Assembly: GCA_020025515.1 (NCBI GenBank)
Contig: JAHHRZ010000021.1
Span: 1-32,932 of the forward strand
Source: Oscillospiraceae bacterium
GTDB taxonomy: Bacteria > Bacillota > Clostridia > Oscillospirales > Oscillospiraceae
Length of the DNA stretch: 32,932 nt
Reading direction: 5' to 3'
This document shows, piece after piece, positions 1-7,228 of this stretch. Position 1 is the first letter of the stretch. The number at the start of each line of letters is the position of its first letter. The notes beneath the pieces were generated by a model. That model was not told where the DNA came from, made no database searches, and saw only the letters and a program-made list of their open reading frames with translations. The position numbers and the translations under genes are program-made.

Positions 1-174
1 CTTGTTTCAATTTTTTAAGGTCGTGGTCACTTTGATAGGCCACTACGTAAGGGTTAAGTTTCTTTGCCAGCCAGCGTTCATATTTGCAATATGCGAAAAG
101 CCTAGCGCCAGCAGCGCAAGGATCGCCACAACAGCAATCCACATGGTCTCGTAAGAAAATAGGAAAATTGTCAT
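1..174 (-). pseudogene. Possible small broken membrane protein, partial at window edge
   Basis: On the minus strand an ATG at 174 opens 43 codons ending at 43. They contain one clear hydrophobic helix (WIAVVAILALLALGF). Immediately after the helix a second frame, open to the window edge, encodes a charged, plausible cytoplasmic tail (KYERWLAKKLNPYVV). One frameshift would join helix and tail into a single small membrane protein, so I read this as a broken gene. I do not recognise the family. No Shine-Dalgarno sequence precedes the ATG, although a good promoter lies just upstream. It could instead be two unrelated chance frames. Confidence 0.25.
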
Positions 175-188
175 ATCTATATGCGAAC

Positions 189-217
189 ATTATAGCATTT
201 GTAGGGCCTTTCGTCAT
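189..217 (-). promoter_or_regulatory. Extended -10 sigma-A promoter, minus strand
   Basis: On the minus strand ATGACG (217-212), a 17-base spacer and a perfect TATAAT (194-189) are preceded by TG at the extended -10 position. Transcription would begin near 182, only about eight bases before the ATG at 174, leaving almost no leader. Confidence 0.45.
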
Positions 218-329
218 CATTTTCTACTATCCGACGGGAAATTTAATGGCAAATAAATTGTGAAAATATCCATCGCAATTTTACAAGAAAAGTCTCAATC
301 CACGCTGATGGAGAGATGAGGCAAAGTGA

Positions 330-476
330 TTATTCTATAATCTCCGGGATTTCTCTGACAAAGTTATAAAAGATTTTGACTTCATGTACTTTCTGTCCGT
401 CAATTTTCTTGACTTCACCCACCAAAATCTTGCTGATGAGCCAGTTCAGCGCCGCAAATTTCATATTCTTGAATTT
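330..476 (-). pseudogene. C-terminal remnant of a large serine recombinase
   Basis: The minus-strand frame from 476 to a TAA at 330 encodes about 48 residues, including KKIDGQKVHEVKIFYNFV. This closely resembles the C-terminal tail (DUF4368-type) of Tn4451/TndX-like site-specific serine recombinases of Clostridia. An in-frame TGA at 479-477 lies directly upstream, and no catalytic N-terminal domain follows, so only the tail survives. It sits next to a decayed tyrosine recombinase, consistent with a graveyard of integrated elements. Family assignment rests on recognising the tail motif. Confidence 0.5.
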
Positions 477-488
477 TCAGCAAACAAG

Positions 489-514
489 CAGGAGCCGGAG
501 TGTTCCGGCTCCTG
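489..514 (-). terminator. Stem-loop downstream of the recombinase remnant
   Basis: An 11-bp perfect stem (CAGGAGCCGGA / TCCGGCTCCTG) with a four-base loop lies just past the stop at 523 of the broken integrase. The minus-strand T run after it is weak (CTTGTTTGC), so termination is plausible but not certain. Confidence 0.5.
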
Positions 515-522
515 TCCTCGGC

Positions 523-1162
523 TTAGGCGTTCACGGCTCTCTTGAATTCAATGACCTTACAGGTATTGTCCTGTGTCGGATCTGGCTGTTCGCTCGGCAA
601 GGCTGCATCCATTACGCCCTGCATCCGCTGTGCGGCGGCTTTCTGCATCTGGTCGGTCACATAGGTGTAGGTGTCCAGTGTGAAGCCTGACATTCTCGTC
701 AATCCCGGCGTTCTTCAGCAGCTTCTTATGTACCCGTCCGATACATTCCGGACTCCAGTATGTCCCTGTCCTTGGGGATGGGAACAGGATGGGGTTATCC
801 GGGTGTCGGTCGTGTTCCTCAAGGAGCAGCTCCAGTGCTTTCTGGGAGATCGCCACGGTGCGGATGGAATTCTGGGTTTTCGGCGGTGTCACGAGCAGCT
901 CGCCTTTCAGTCGGCAGACCGACTTGCTCACCGAGATGGTTTTCGCTTCTACATCCACATCCTCCCACAGTAGAGCCAGCAGCTCTCCACGGCGAAGTCC
1001 GGTGGTCAGCTCCAGATAGAAGATGGGCAGGACACCTTCGTTTTTCGCCTGTTCCAGATAGGCCCCGATCTGCTCCGGCGGGATGATGTTCATTTCCTTT
1101 TTCTCCTTGGGTGGGATGCGTACACTATCGCAGGGGTTGTGGTTAAGGATGCGACTACCTAC
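523..1162 (-). pseudogene. Tyrosine recombinase (Tn916-type integrase), truncated with internal deletion
   Basis: The minus strand encodes the catalytic half of a phage/Tn916-type integrase. The first catalytic arginine is present in TGLRRGELLALLW. The frame then runs intact to NVRLH at about 700, where it jumps to another frame that restores the C-terminus (GFTLDTYTYVTDQMQ, including the active-site Tyr region) and stops at 523. The block that normally lies between, with the second arginine (DLRHTFA) and the following His, is absent, so the enzyme is dead. Upstream, ILNHNPCDSVRIPPKEKKE remains in frame before the internal ATG at 1093 until a stop at 1165. The N-terminal arm and core-binding domain are therefore missing too. 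The 20-residue-scale gaps argue for deletion, not sequencing error. Confidence 0.85.
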
Positions 1163-1214
1163 CTATCTGTGGTGATGCAGGCTGCTGTATGTGGAACGCA
1201 GGAGTGTTTCTTTC

Positions 1215-1228
1215 ACAAATGCATTTGT
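1215..1228. promoter_or_regulatory. Perfect 14-bp palindrome upstream of a promoter
   Basis: ACAAATGCATTTGT is a perfect palindrome centred 23 bases upstream of the -35 box of the promoter at 1251-1279, a position suited to an activator or repressor. No regulator can be assigned. Confidence 0.3.
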
Positions 1229-1250
1229 CTGTGTATTATGAACAAAAATA

Positions 1251-1279
1251 TTGACGATTACTTCTATTATTGCTATATT
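1251..1279 (+). promoter_or_regulatory. Strong extended -10 promoter with long leader
   Basis: TTGACG (1251-1256), exactly 17 bases, then TATATT (1274-1279) preceded by TG at the extended -10 position. The next credible gene starts at 1503, leaving about 215 bases of leader. That leader holds a possible 13-codon peptide (ATG 1382 to TAA 1423) with a GAGGAG site nine bases ahead. Otherwise I see no gene between 1163 and 1502. Confidence 0.5.
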
Positions 1280-1502
1280 GTTAATGCAGTAATATTATTA
1301 TAGTAGTAGTCAATCCACCGAGTTGGCCTTTACTGCTCAAAGACGATTCCTGTTTTTGTCTATTTGTGAGGAGTGATTCCAATGCAGCATATTTCTGTAC
1401 CTATTTCGTTCATCTCACAGTAATGACACTACTTTTGATAGATCAAATCTTGAAGCAAAATATGTAGTCTATCTGCGTGTATAACACGAAGGAGGTTTTT
1501 TT

Positions 1503-1987
1503 ATGAAAAAAGATTATTGTCCCTCACTCTTGTTATCTGTGTAATCCTTGGAATCTCATTTTCTGCCAGTGCCGTGGATGTAGAGCCACAGAGGAGCCGA
1601 TTCAGGTACTACACGGTTTATGATCCTCCTGAGTATCAGCACTACAGAACGGTAAATGTAACCGCTGAGCAGTCTCAAGATATGCGGTTTATTGAATCTA
1701 TCCTCTTTGATTCGATTCCATACATCCCTATGCTATTTGGCTTTAACAAGAGTAACGTTGCACAGGTATTGGTCTCTGCTGCTAAAGGCATAATTACAGA
1801 AAACAATTTAGACCGAGCCGCAGCAGGAACATACGATTTTTATCAAATGAAGAAAATTACATACAAAGAACATATGGAGACCAAACAAACGTATGTTGAT
1901 CGAGAGGAGCTTCTTGTGCGGGTTGATGTTACCATTGGTGGTAAGAAAGGGAACTTCCAATATTTCACCTTTAATCTTCGTAGATAA
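1503..1987 (+). CDS. Secreted protein of unknown function, frameshifted in its signal peptide
   Basis: A textbook AAGGAGG site lies seven to eight bases before the ATG at 1503, but that frame ends after 13 codons. The long frame, 1511-1987, is offset by -1. If one A were gained in the A6 run at 1506-1511, the product would be 161 residues starting MKKRLLSLTLVICVILG, a perfect Sec signal peptide with cleavage near SASA. The mature part (about 135 residues) is soluble and rich in Tyr and charged residues, with no family I recognise. The gene is followed 31 bases later by a membrane-protein gene on the same strand, suggesting co-transcription. The shift could be a real mutation, phase variation, slippage at the A run, or an assembly error. 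Confidence 0.55.
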
Positions 1988-2018
1988 AGTGAAGTGTAAT
2001 ATATTGAGGTGATACTTT

Positions 2019-2375
2019 ATGACTATCAAGGCCAGGAAAGTGAGCATCATATTACTTTTGCTTGCCTTTATTTCGGTGTATGTAGCCTATTTGACCATTC
2101 CACATACTATCTGGATTTGGATTCTCATTATGCTTGTTGTCCTATTGGCAGCAAAATATATTGGAGACATCGATGGGAAAAAGGGACACGATTTCATGAC
2201 ATCCAAGTGGTATCGCATTGTTGTTGTCCTTACTCTTATTCTCTCTTTCGTTATTGCTTACAATGTTGATTTACCTAATGACATTATTATCTTCCCCTTC
2301 TATAATAATATTCTCATTGATATCATCATCTATACTGCAAGAATTTTTCGGTATGAGCAGACTGATAATGTATAA
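2019..2375 (+). CDS. Small polytopic membrane protein of unknown function
   Basis: This 118-residue protein starts at an ATG with GAGGTGA seven to eight bases upstream. Hydrophobic stretches at about residues 8-25, 29-46, 66-82 and 88-108 suggest three to four transmembrane helices, with a short polar loop (GDIDGKKGHDFMTSKW) between the second and third. It follows the secreted protein by 31 bases and ends before a strong terminator, so the pair probably forms an operon. A secreted protein plus small membrane partner would fit many roles (sensing, self-protection), but nothing in the sequence chooses between them. Confidence 0.6.
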   Translation: MTIKARKVSIILLLLAFISVYVAYLTIPHTIWIWILIMLVVLLAAKYIGDIDGKKGHDFMTSKWYRIVVVLTLILSFVIAYNVDLPNDIIIFPFYNNILIDIIIYTARIFRYEQTDNV

Positions 2376-2429
2376 AGTCCTAGGGTAATACTATTCGTTC
2401 ACTTCCCATCCCCAACGCATATCAAAAAA

Positions 2430-2475
2430 GCCCCCTCCGAGCAGCTATCGTGGCTCGGAGGGGGCCTCATTTTTC
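2430..2475. terminator. Bidirectional rho-independent terminator
   Basis: A 13-bp G+C-rich stem (GCCCCCTCCGAGC / GCTCGGAGGGGGC, 2430-2442 with 2453-2465) has a T run downstream (CTCATTTTTC) and an A run upstream (ATCAAAAAA). It can therefore terminate on either strand. It ends the 1503-2375 gene pair and screens it from the IS remnant. Confidence 0.85.
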
Positions 2476-2518
2476 TATCTCAGTCATGTTGGAGATATCA
2501 ACTCTGGGCATCCGTAAG

Positions 2519-2947
2519 GCACTGTCAAGAGATATGCGCAAATTGGATTGCAGACCTCTGTATGAATGAGGTCAACCAGCAACAGAGACGTCCTCGTAGT
2601 CCGACTCCAAGTGCTTCATGTTCATGTACTTTCTGTTAGTTGCCAGAAATTCCGCAGGTGTCATACAGCCCAGTTTTTTCTGGTATCTCTCGTAATTATA
2701 AAAATAGATATATTTTTCAATGGCATGACAAAGCTGATCGTACTCATCAAAGTGATTTGGATAATACATCGGGAAATGCCATATTTCTCTGCGACTTTGT
2801 TGAGGCTTGTCCTTCCTTCAAGATATTCCTTTACCGCACACAGCTTCCACTCTGGCTCCACTTGATTTGATACTGCCATATACAAATACTCCCCATAGTG
2901 TAGTTTTGCAGAAAATGTTCCTGCTTGTGTCTACTCTACGGGGAGCA
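2519..2947 (-). mobile_element. IS3-family (IS150-group) internal-deletion derivative
   Basis: On the minus strand, 2885-2775 encodes the helix-turn-helix start of OrfA (VKEYLEGRTSLNKVAEKYG). The next 65 codons, in another frame and ending at 2572, are the last part of OrfB (HAIEKYIYFYNYERYQKKLG, then MTPAEF). The end of OrfA and the whole DDE catalytic core up to that tail are missing, so the element cannot move itself. The likely outer ends are 2928-2947 (on the minus strand beginning TGCTCCCCGTAGAG) and 2519-2532 (GCACTGTCAAGAGA), which match each other only partly. The ends are therefore less certain than the transposase fragments. Confidence 0.75.
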
Positions 2948-3136
2948 TATCAGCGGCTCCATGCGCCTTTACTCATGGGAACGGCCTTAATGGATGAGGT
3001 AGCATCGCCGGAAAGTCAGTATGCTGTCTATAACCATGCCGCATGCGAGAAGTACCATTTCATCTATCCGAAATATATCCATGAACGGATCAATGCGTTT
3101 GAAAACGAGTATGTGAAGTTCCTGCATATCGGCTGA
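2948..3136 (+). pseudogene. C-terminal remnant of a cephalosporin-C deacetylase / acetyl-xylan esterase
   Basis: From about 2951 the plus strand encodes about 61 residues ending at TGA 3136. They begin RLHAPLLMGTALMDEVASP and include YPKYIHERINAFENEY before the C-terminal FLHIG. This has the order and spacing of the end of AXE1-family alpha/beta hydrolases: a beta strand leading to the acid (Asp of LMD) and then the catalytic His. The start of the open frame at 2807 lies inside the IS element, so the true gene has lost its 5' part at the point where the IS ends. The nucleophile domain is absent and the fragment is surely inactive. Family call is from motif memory only. Confidence 0.6.
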
Positions 3137-3338
3137 TTAAACCTATCGGAAGGCTTTTCCCTGAAGGCAGTTCAGGCTGAGATTTCTTACCGCACGCAGG
3201 AGCCTGCCGCCGGAATATGGGAACTTTGTAGGTGAGTACAGCTTGTGCTCCAGGTTGTCCGTGGTGATGAGGCCCCTGCGTAAGATCCGGGTGTTCATTG
3301 CGGTGCCCAGCCCCCTGCAGCAGCGCCCCATCCCGGCG

Positions 3339-3543
3339 GGCAACATCATCATTCAGAGTGTCATCAACGGCAGCCACCTTCGGCGGCCTGATCCTCCGCA
3401 TGGTGCTAGCTGTTACTCTGGCCAAGCCCTCTCTGGGCTACATTGGTATCTGGATGGCATGGCCCATCGGCTCCTACCGCACCAGCCCCTGGTCAGAAAA
3501 ACACGCTCCTCAACAGCTGGCTGAGGCTGAAACTGAGGCATAA
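3339..3543 (+). pseudogene. C-terminal remnant of a MATE-family efflux transporter
   Basis: Two plus-strand frames carry pieces of a MATE multidrug/sodium antiporter C-terminus. GNIIIQSVINGS at 3339-3374 is in one frame. FGGLILRMVLAVTL and GYIGIWMAWPIG, followed by a polar tail ending in TAA at 3541, are in another. The frameshift plus loss of everything N-terminal means no functional protein. The 200 bases before it (3137-3338) are open in several frames but give nothing I can recognise. A terminator hairpin follows the stop directly, as expected for a once-real gene end. Confidence 0.55.
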
Positions 3544-3577
3544 GAACCCCCCCTGTCCATGCGGACAGGGGGTTCTG
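3543..3577 (+). terminator. Stem-loop after MATE remnant
   Basis: CCCCTGTCC / GGACAGGGG with an ATGC loop, extended by AGAA/TTCT across a two-C bulge, begins right at the TAA stop. The following sequence (GCTTTGC) has only a short T run. Confidence 0.5.
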
Positions 3578-3612
3578 CTTTGCAGGCTCTATCAATCCTT
3601 TTCTTTATCTCT

Positions 3613-3641
3613 TTACCATATTGTATGTTATATGTTAAAAT
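3613..3641 (+). promoter_or_regulatory. Sigma-A promoter of rpoN
   Basis: TTACCA (3613-3618), a 17-base spacer and TAAAAT (3636-3641) with TG at the extended -10 position precede the rpoN start by about 57 bases. No -24/-12 element is seen here, so rpoN appears to be made by housekeeping polymerase. Confidence 0.5.
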
Positions 3642-3697
3642 AGGTGCATTGACCCAGCATATATCCCCAATTCGAACGATAAGAGGGTAGACGTAAT

Positions 3698-5071
3698 ATG
3701 GTGGAATTATTGCAGCAGCAAGCCCAGCAGCTCACCCATCAGCAGCTTCAGGGCCTCGAACTCCTACAGATGAGCACCCAGGAGTTGGACGAATATATCC
3801 GAGGTCTGGCACAGGAAAATCCTATGATCGACCTAGACGATACTGCCTCTCAAAAGGAGTGTAATGAAGATTGCAGCAACTCCATGCTGGACCGGCTCAA
3901 ATGGCTGGAAGACAACGACTGGCAGAATCGCTTTTACCAGCGGATAGACCAGGACGAGTTGGATCCGCTGACCCAGGTCGGGACATCAGGCGGGCTTGAG
4001 GAGACCCTGGTTCGTTTCGTATCCCGGCAGCTGTTCCGCCGGGACACCAGCCAGGAACTCACAGACTGTGTCTGCTATTTGGCGGCCTGTCTTGACCAGA
4101 GCGGCTATCTCTCCTGCCCCATCGAAGACCTGGCCGCAGCTTACGGTGCCCCCGTTCCGCTGATGCAGGAGGCCTTGACGGTGCTGCGTGGGCTGGAGCC
4201 CGCCGGAATCGGTGCTGTCTCTCTGAGCCAGTGTCTGGAGCTCCAGCTGAAGCGCATTGGCTGCGATGGTCCCGCCCTCGCCATCGTGCAGGCACATCTT
4301 GAGTCCCTGTCCAGGGGACAATTCCATGCCATCGCAAAAGCGCTGTCCATATCCCAGGAGGCAGTCCGCCAGGCTGCGGCTCTGATTCGGGAGCTGGAAC
4401 CCAGACCCGGCGCAGTTTTTGACTCCCCTTCCCCCATCCGCTACATCCAGCCGGATGTGCTGGTGGTGGAGGAGAACGGCCGCTTCCTCGCCCAGGTCCG
4501 CAGCCATGAGCGGGCAGGGTTTCGGGTCAATCCCTACTATCTGAATCTGCTGGAGCACTCTGACGACAGCGAGGTACACACGTATCTCGCCGAAAAATTC
4601 CGTCAGGTCAAAGAGCTGCGTTCCGCTATTGCGCAGCGTGAAAGCACCCTGCAGCGCTGCGCCCAGGCCCTTGTGGAGCAGCAGCAGGACTTTTTCCGTC
4701 TGGGCGCAGCCGCTCTGCGGCCCATGACTATGCGGAGCATTGCTGCCCAGCTGGAAGTCCACGAGTCCACCATCAGCCGCACGGTCCGTGAAAAATTCCT
4801 GCAATGCAAACAGGGCGTATTTCCTCTCCGATACTTCTTCTCCTCTGTGGCCGCCAGCTCTGCGGGCGGGACAGAAAGCAGCGGCGCAGCCGCCCGTGCT
4901 GTGGTTCAGGAACTGATTGCAGCAGAGGACAAAGCACACCCCCTGTCTGACCAGCAGCTGGCGGAGCGGATGGCACAGATGGGCTGTCCCATCTCCCGCC
5001 GCACCGTAGCCAAATACCGTGAAGAGCTGCACATCCCAAACACGTCCAGCAGGCGTATCCGAAATCTGTAA
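3698..5071 (+). CDS. rpoN: RNA polymerase sigma-54 factor
   Basis: This 457-residue protein redirects RNA polymerase to -24/-12 promoters that need an ATP-driven activator. Region I (about 1-50) is Gln/Leu-rich (LELLQMSTQEL), as required for activator response, and is followed by an acidic linker. The core-binding domain covers about 100-290. A helix-turn-helix lies at 342-366 (RSIAAQLEVHESTISRTV). The RpoN box at 433-442 reads SRRTVAKYRE against the near-invariant ARRTVAKYRE, and contacts the -24 GG. The length is slightly short for the family, but all modules are present. It has its own promoter and terminator and lies tail-to-tail with a sigma-54 activator gene. Two -24/-12 promoters lie within 18 kb, so rpoN sits with its likely regulon. 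Confidence 0.97.
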   Translation: MVELLQQQAQQLTHQQLQGLELLQMSTQELDEYIRGLAQENPMIDLDDTASQKECNEDCSNSMLDRLKWLEDNDWQNRFYQRIDQDELDPLTQVGTSGGLEETLVRFVSRQLFRRDTSQELTDCVCYLAACLDQSGYLSCPIEDLAAAYGAPVPLMQEALTVLRGLEPAGIGAVSLSQCLELQLKRIGCDGPALAIVQAHLESLSRGQFHAIAKALSISQEAVRQAAALIRELEPRPGAVFDSPSPIRYIQPDVLVVEENGRFLAQVRSHERAGFRVNPYYLNLLEHSDDSEVHTYLAEKFRQVKELRSAIAQRESTLQRCAQALVEQQQDFFRLGAAALRPMTMRSIAAQLEVHESTISRTVREKFLQCKQGVFPLRYFFSSVAASSAGGTESSGAAARAVVQELIAAEDKAHPLSDQQLAERMAQMGCPISRRTVAKYREELHIPNTSSRRIRNL

Positions 5072-5073
5072 GT

Positions 5074-5117
5074 AAAATGGCCCTGACGTCAATTTTGAAG
5101 CGTCAAGGCCATTTTTT
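5074..5117. terminator. Bidirectional terminator between rpoN and the activator gene
   Basis: AAAATGGCC-TGACG pairs with CGTCA-GGCCATTTT around a 12-base loop, ending in a run of six T on the plus strand and a matching A run on the left. It serves both convergent genes. Confidence 0.85.
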
Positions 5118-5125
5118 CATATTGC

Positions 5126-6790
5126 TTAAACGATGATGCCGTATTTTTTGATTCGGTAGCTCAGGCTCTGGCGACTGATGCCCAGGGACTGGGCGGACCG
5201 TGAAATATTGCCCCCATAGTGATCCAGCACTCGCTCTAAAATCTGGCTCTCATATTCCCCCATAAGCTCTTCCAGCGTCGTGCTGGACAAGTCCTTTTCA
5301 CTTGGCATAGTCCCAAACGCAGCCTCCTGCTTCTCCTTTTTCTCGACCGGCGCACTGGATAGCAGGTAGGTGGGCAGAGACTTCTCCGTGATTACGCCTC
5401 CGTCTGTCACGTTGAGAATGTATTCCAGCACGTGGAACAGTTCTCGGACATTACCCGGCCAGCGGTATGACCGAAAAATATCCATCACCCCAGGTGCGAT
5501 ATAGTCGATCCGTTTGGCGTATTTGGCTCGTTTCCGTTCCAGATAGAAGTCCACCAGCTGCCGTATGTCCTCCGGTCGTTCCCGCAGAGGCGGGATTTGG
5601 ACCTGGACTGTGGACAGTCGGTAGAAAAAGTCCCGACGCATGGTATAGTTTTCCAGCATTTCGAATGGGTCCTCATTGCAGGATGAGATGATCCGCACAT
5701 CTGTGTGGAAGTCCTTGTTGCTGCCGATGCGGCGGAAAATTCCCTCCTGAACCACACGCAGCAGCTTGGACTGCATCGCCAGGCTCATGGAGTTTACCTC
5801 ATCCAAAAACAGGGTGCCGCCGTTGGCCTCCTCAAAAATACCCTCCTTGTCCTCACTGCCGGTGAAGGCGCCCTTTTTGGTACCAAACAGCATACTTTCG
5901 ATGAGTGGTTCCGGAACAGCAGCGCAGTTGATGGCCACAAACGGTTTGTCCCGTCTGGGGCTGGCTCGATGGATGCTCTGGGCAAACATCTCCTTGCCGG
6001 TTCCCGTCTCCCCCACCAGCAGAATGTTGCAGTCCTGCTTTGCAAATCGTTTGGCCAGTTCCTTGGCCTCTGTCATCCGCTCACTGCCTCCCACGATACA
6101 ATCGAAGTTATAGCCCGACATCTGCTCTTCCGGCACCCGCTTGGCGTAATTCTTCAGGTTTTCCTCCACAAATCGGAAATATTCCTGCTGTTTCTGGTTG
6201 ATACTCAGGTCCATCTCGAACAGCGCCGCACCCAGCAGCTCGTCATCCTTCACGATGGGGTAGGCGGTGTTGATGGTGGTGATATTGCCCTTGTTGGCAT
6301 CCAGGAAGGTGTCGATGCGGTCGCGGATCGGGGTCTGTTCCCGCAGACAGGACAGCGTGGTACTCACATCTGTTTTCAGATCCCAAACATCCAGCAGGTG
6401 CCTGCCCAGCAGCTCCGACTTCGGAGGCAGGGCTGAAATGCGGCGGCTGTTCTCATTGATGTAAAGGATATGACCATCCTGGTCATAGATCTGTATCCCC
6501 TGAGACAGATGCTCAAAGGCCTGCTCATAGAGCTCCTGGATGTTCCGTCCCACACAGACCAGGCACAAAAAAGTTTGATCTACGGCTAGGCGCTGAAACG
6601 AAAAGGCCTCCATTTGAAAGACAAACTGGCCGCTGTTTCTCCCGTGAAGAGAAAAGACATCATCCAGATGCCGACCAACAAATCGGTTCCAGATACTTCC
6701 GTATTTATTTTGCAGCATTTGACTGCCCCACAGGACCTGTGTGATAGATTGGTTCTTATCCATGACAAAAACAGCTCCGCACAATTCCAT
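5126..6790 (-). CDS. Sigma-54-dependent PAS/AAA+ activator (RocR-like)
   Basis: This 554-residue bacterial enhancer-binding protein has N-terminal PAS-like sensor modules at about 1-75 and 85-200 (GIQIYDQDGHILYINENS). The AAA+ domain has Walker A GETGTGKE (260-267), the sigma-54-contacting loop GAFTG (307-311), Walker B GGTLFLDE (324-331) and the arginine-finger region ending PPLRER. A Fis-type helix-turn-helix sits at about 527-550 (NISRSAQSLGISRQSLSYRI). No receiver domain is present, so it probably senses a small molecule directly. It is transcribed away from the lyase operon, whose -24/-12 promoter lies in the shared intergenic region with repeated candidate binding boxes. It is therefore the obvious activator of that operon. 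The ATG at 6790 has GGGGTG seven bases upstream. Confidence 0.93.
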   Translation of the reverse strand: MELCGAVFVMDKNQSITQVLWGSQMLQNKYGSIWNRFVGRHLDDVFSLHGRNSGQFVFQMEAFSFQRLAVDQTFLCLVCVGRNIQELYEQAFEHLSQGIQIYDQDGHILYINENSRRISALPPKSELLGRHLLDVWDLKTDVSTTLSCLREQTPIRDRIDTFLDANKGNITTINTAYPIVKDDELLGAALFEMDLSINQKQQEYFRFVEENLKNYAKRVPEEQMSGYNFDCIVGGSERMTEAKELAKRFAKQDCNILLVGETGTGKEMFAQSIHRASPRRDKPFVAINCAAVPEPLIESMLFGTKKGAFTGSEDKEGIFEEANGGTLFLDEVNSMSLAMQSKLLRVVQEGIFRRIGSNKDFHTDVRIISSCNEDPFEMLENYTMRRDFFYRLSTVQVQIPPLRERPEDIRQLVDFYLERKRAKYAKRIDYIAPGVMDIFRSYRWPGNVRELFHVLEYILNVTDGGVITEKSLPTYLLSSAPVEKKEKQEAAFGTMPSEKDLSSTTLEELMGEYESQILERVLDHYGGNISRSAQSLGISRQSLSYRIKKYGIIV

Positions 6791-6805
6791 TTCAACACCC
6801 CGCTA

Positions 6806-6824
6806 TGCAAAATATTTTAACATC
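6806..6824. promoter_or_regulatory. Candidate activator box 1, in the activator's own leader
   Basis: TGCAAAATATTTTAACATC matches the pair of boxes at 6952-6990. It lies between the activator's predicted promoter and its start codon, a position suited to autorepression. Confidence 0.5.
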
Positions 6825-6833
6825 TTTCCTCAG

Positions 6834-6861
6834 ATTAGCATATCCATCCCGCTGCCGTCAA
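6834..6861 (-). promoter_or_regulatory. Predicted sigma-A promoter of the activator gene
   Basis: On the minus strand TTGACG (6861-6856), a 16-base spacer and GCTAAT (6839-6834) stand about 45 bases upstream of the ATG at 6790. Box 1 lies just downstream of the -10. Confidence 0.4.
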
Positions 6862-6951
6862 GGTGATCCCCCCTCTATATCCCGGTTCTTCTTCTATTGT
6901 AACCAGTATTTACTGAAAATCGACTCATTTTTCTCTGTCTTTCCACAAGAG

Positions 6952-6990
6952 TGCAAAATATTTTAACCATGCGCAAAATAGTTTACCATC
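6952..6990. promoter_or_regulatory. Candidate enhancer (UAS): two boxes 20 bp apart
   Basis: TGCAAAATATTTTAACCATG (6952-6971) is followed by GCGCAAAATAGTTTACCATC (6971-6990). The GCAAAAT cores are exactly 20 bases apart, about two helical turns, so two activator dimers would bind the same face. The pair lies about 180 bases upstream of the -24 element, a usual distance for an enhancer acting by looping. Confidence 0.6.
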
Positions 6991-7130
6991 TTTTTTCTGT
7001 TCACAAGCAGTTTTTCGACTGCGGCCTTTGCAATTCGTACCGAGGTCAAAAACTTTTATTCTGTCTATTCTTTAATATTTTTCTGTCTATAAGCAGCTAA
7101 ACAAAACAAAACCATGCTGAAATTCAAAAA

Positions 7131-7149
7131 TACAAAATATTTTTTCATC
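7131..7149. promoter_or_regulatory. Weak fourth box near the -24 element
   Basis: TACAAAATATTTTTTCATC shares the AAAATATTTT core and the CATC end with the other boxes, and lies 12 bases upstream of the -24 element. It may be a weak site or simply A+T-rich promoter DNA. Confidence 0.3.
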
Positions 7150-7161
7150 CATTTTTTGAAG

Positions 7162-7179
7162 TTGGCATGCAATTTGCTT
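7162..7179 (+). promoter_or_regulatory. Sigma-54 (-24/-12) promoter of the lyase operon
   Basis: TTGGCATGCAATTTGCTT matches the sigma-54 consensus TTGGCACG-N4-TTGCA/T. The GG (7164-7165) and GC (7176-7177) are separated by the required ten bases. It lies about 50 bases before the start codon, with no good sigma-A promoter alongside. Confidence 0.9.
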
Positions 7180-7228
7180 TGTTATAAAGCAGACTGCTTC
7201 ACTATATCAGCAGAGAGGAGAAATGTTT

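Noticed and set aside
2807..3136. 109-codon plus-strand gene starting at 2807
   Set aside because: Its first 47 codons are antisense to the IS3 remnant; only the part from about 2951 resembles a real protein, so the start is artificial.
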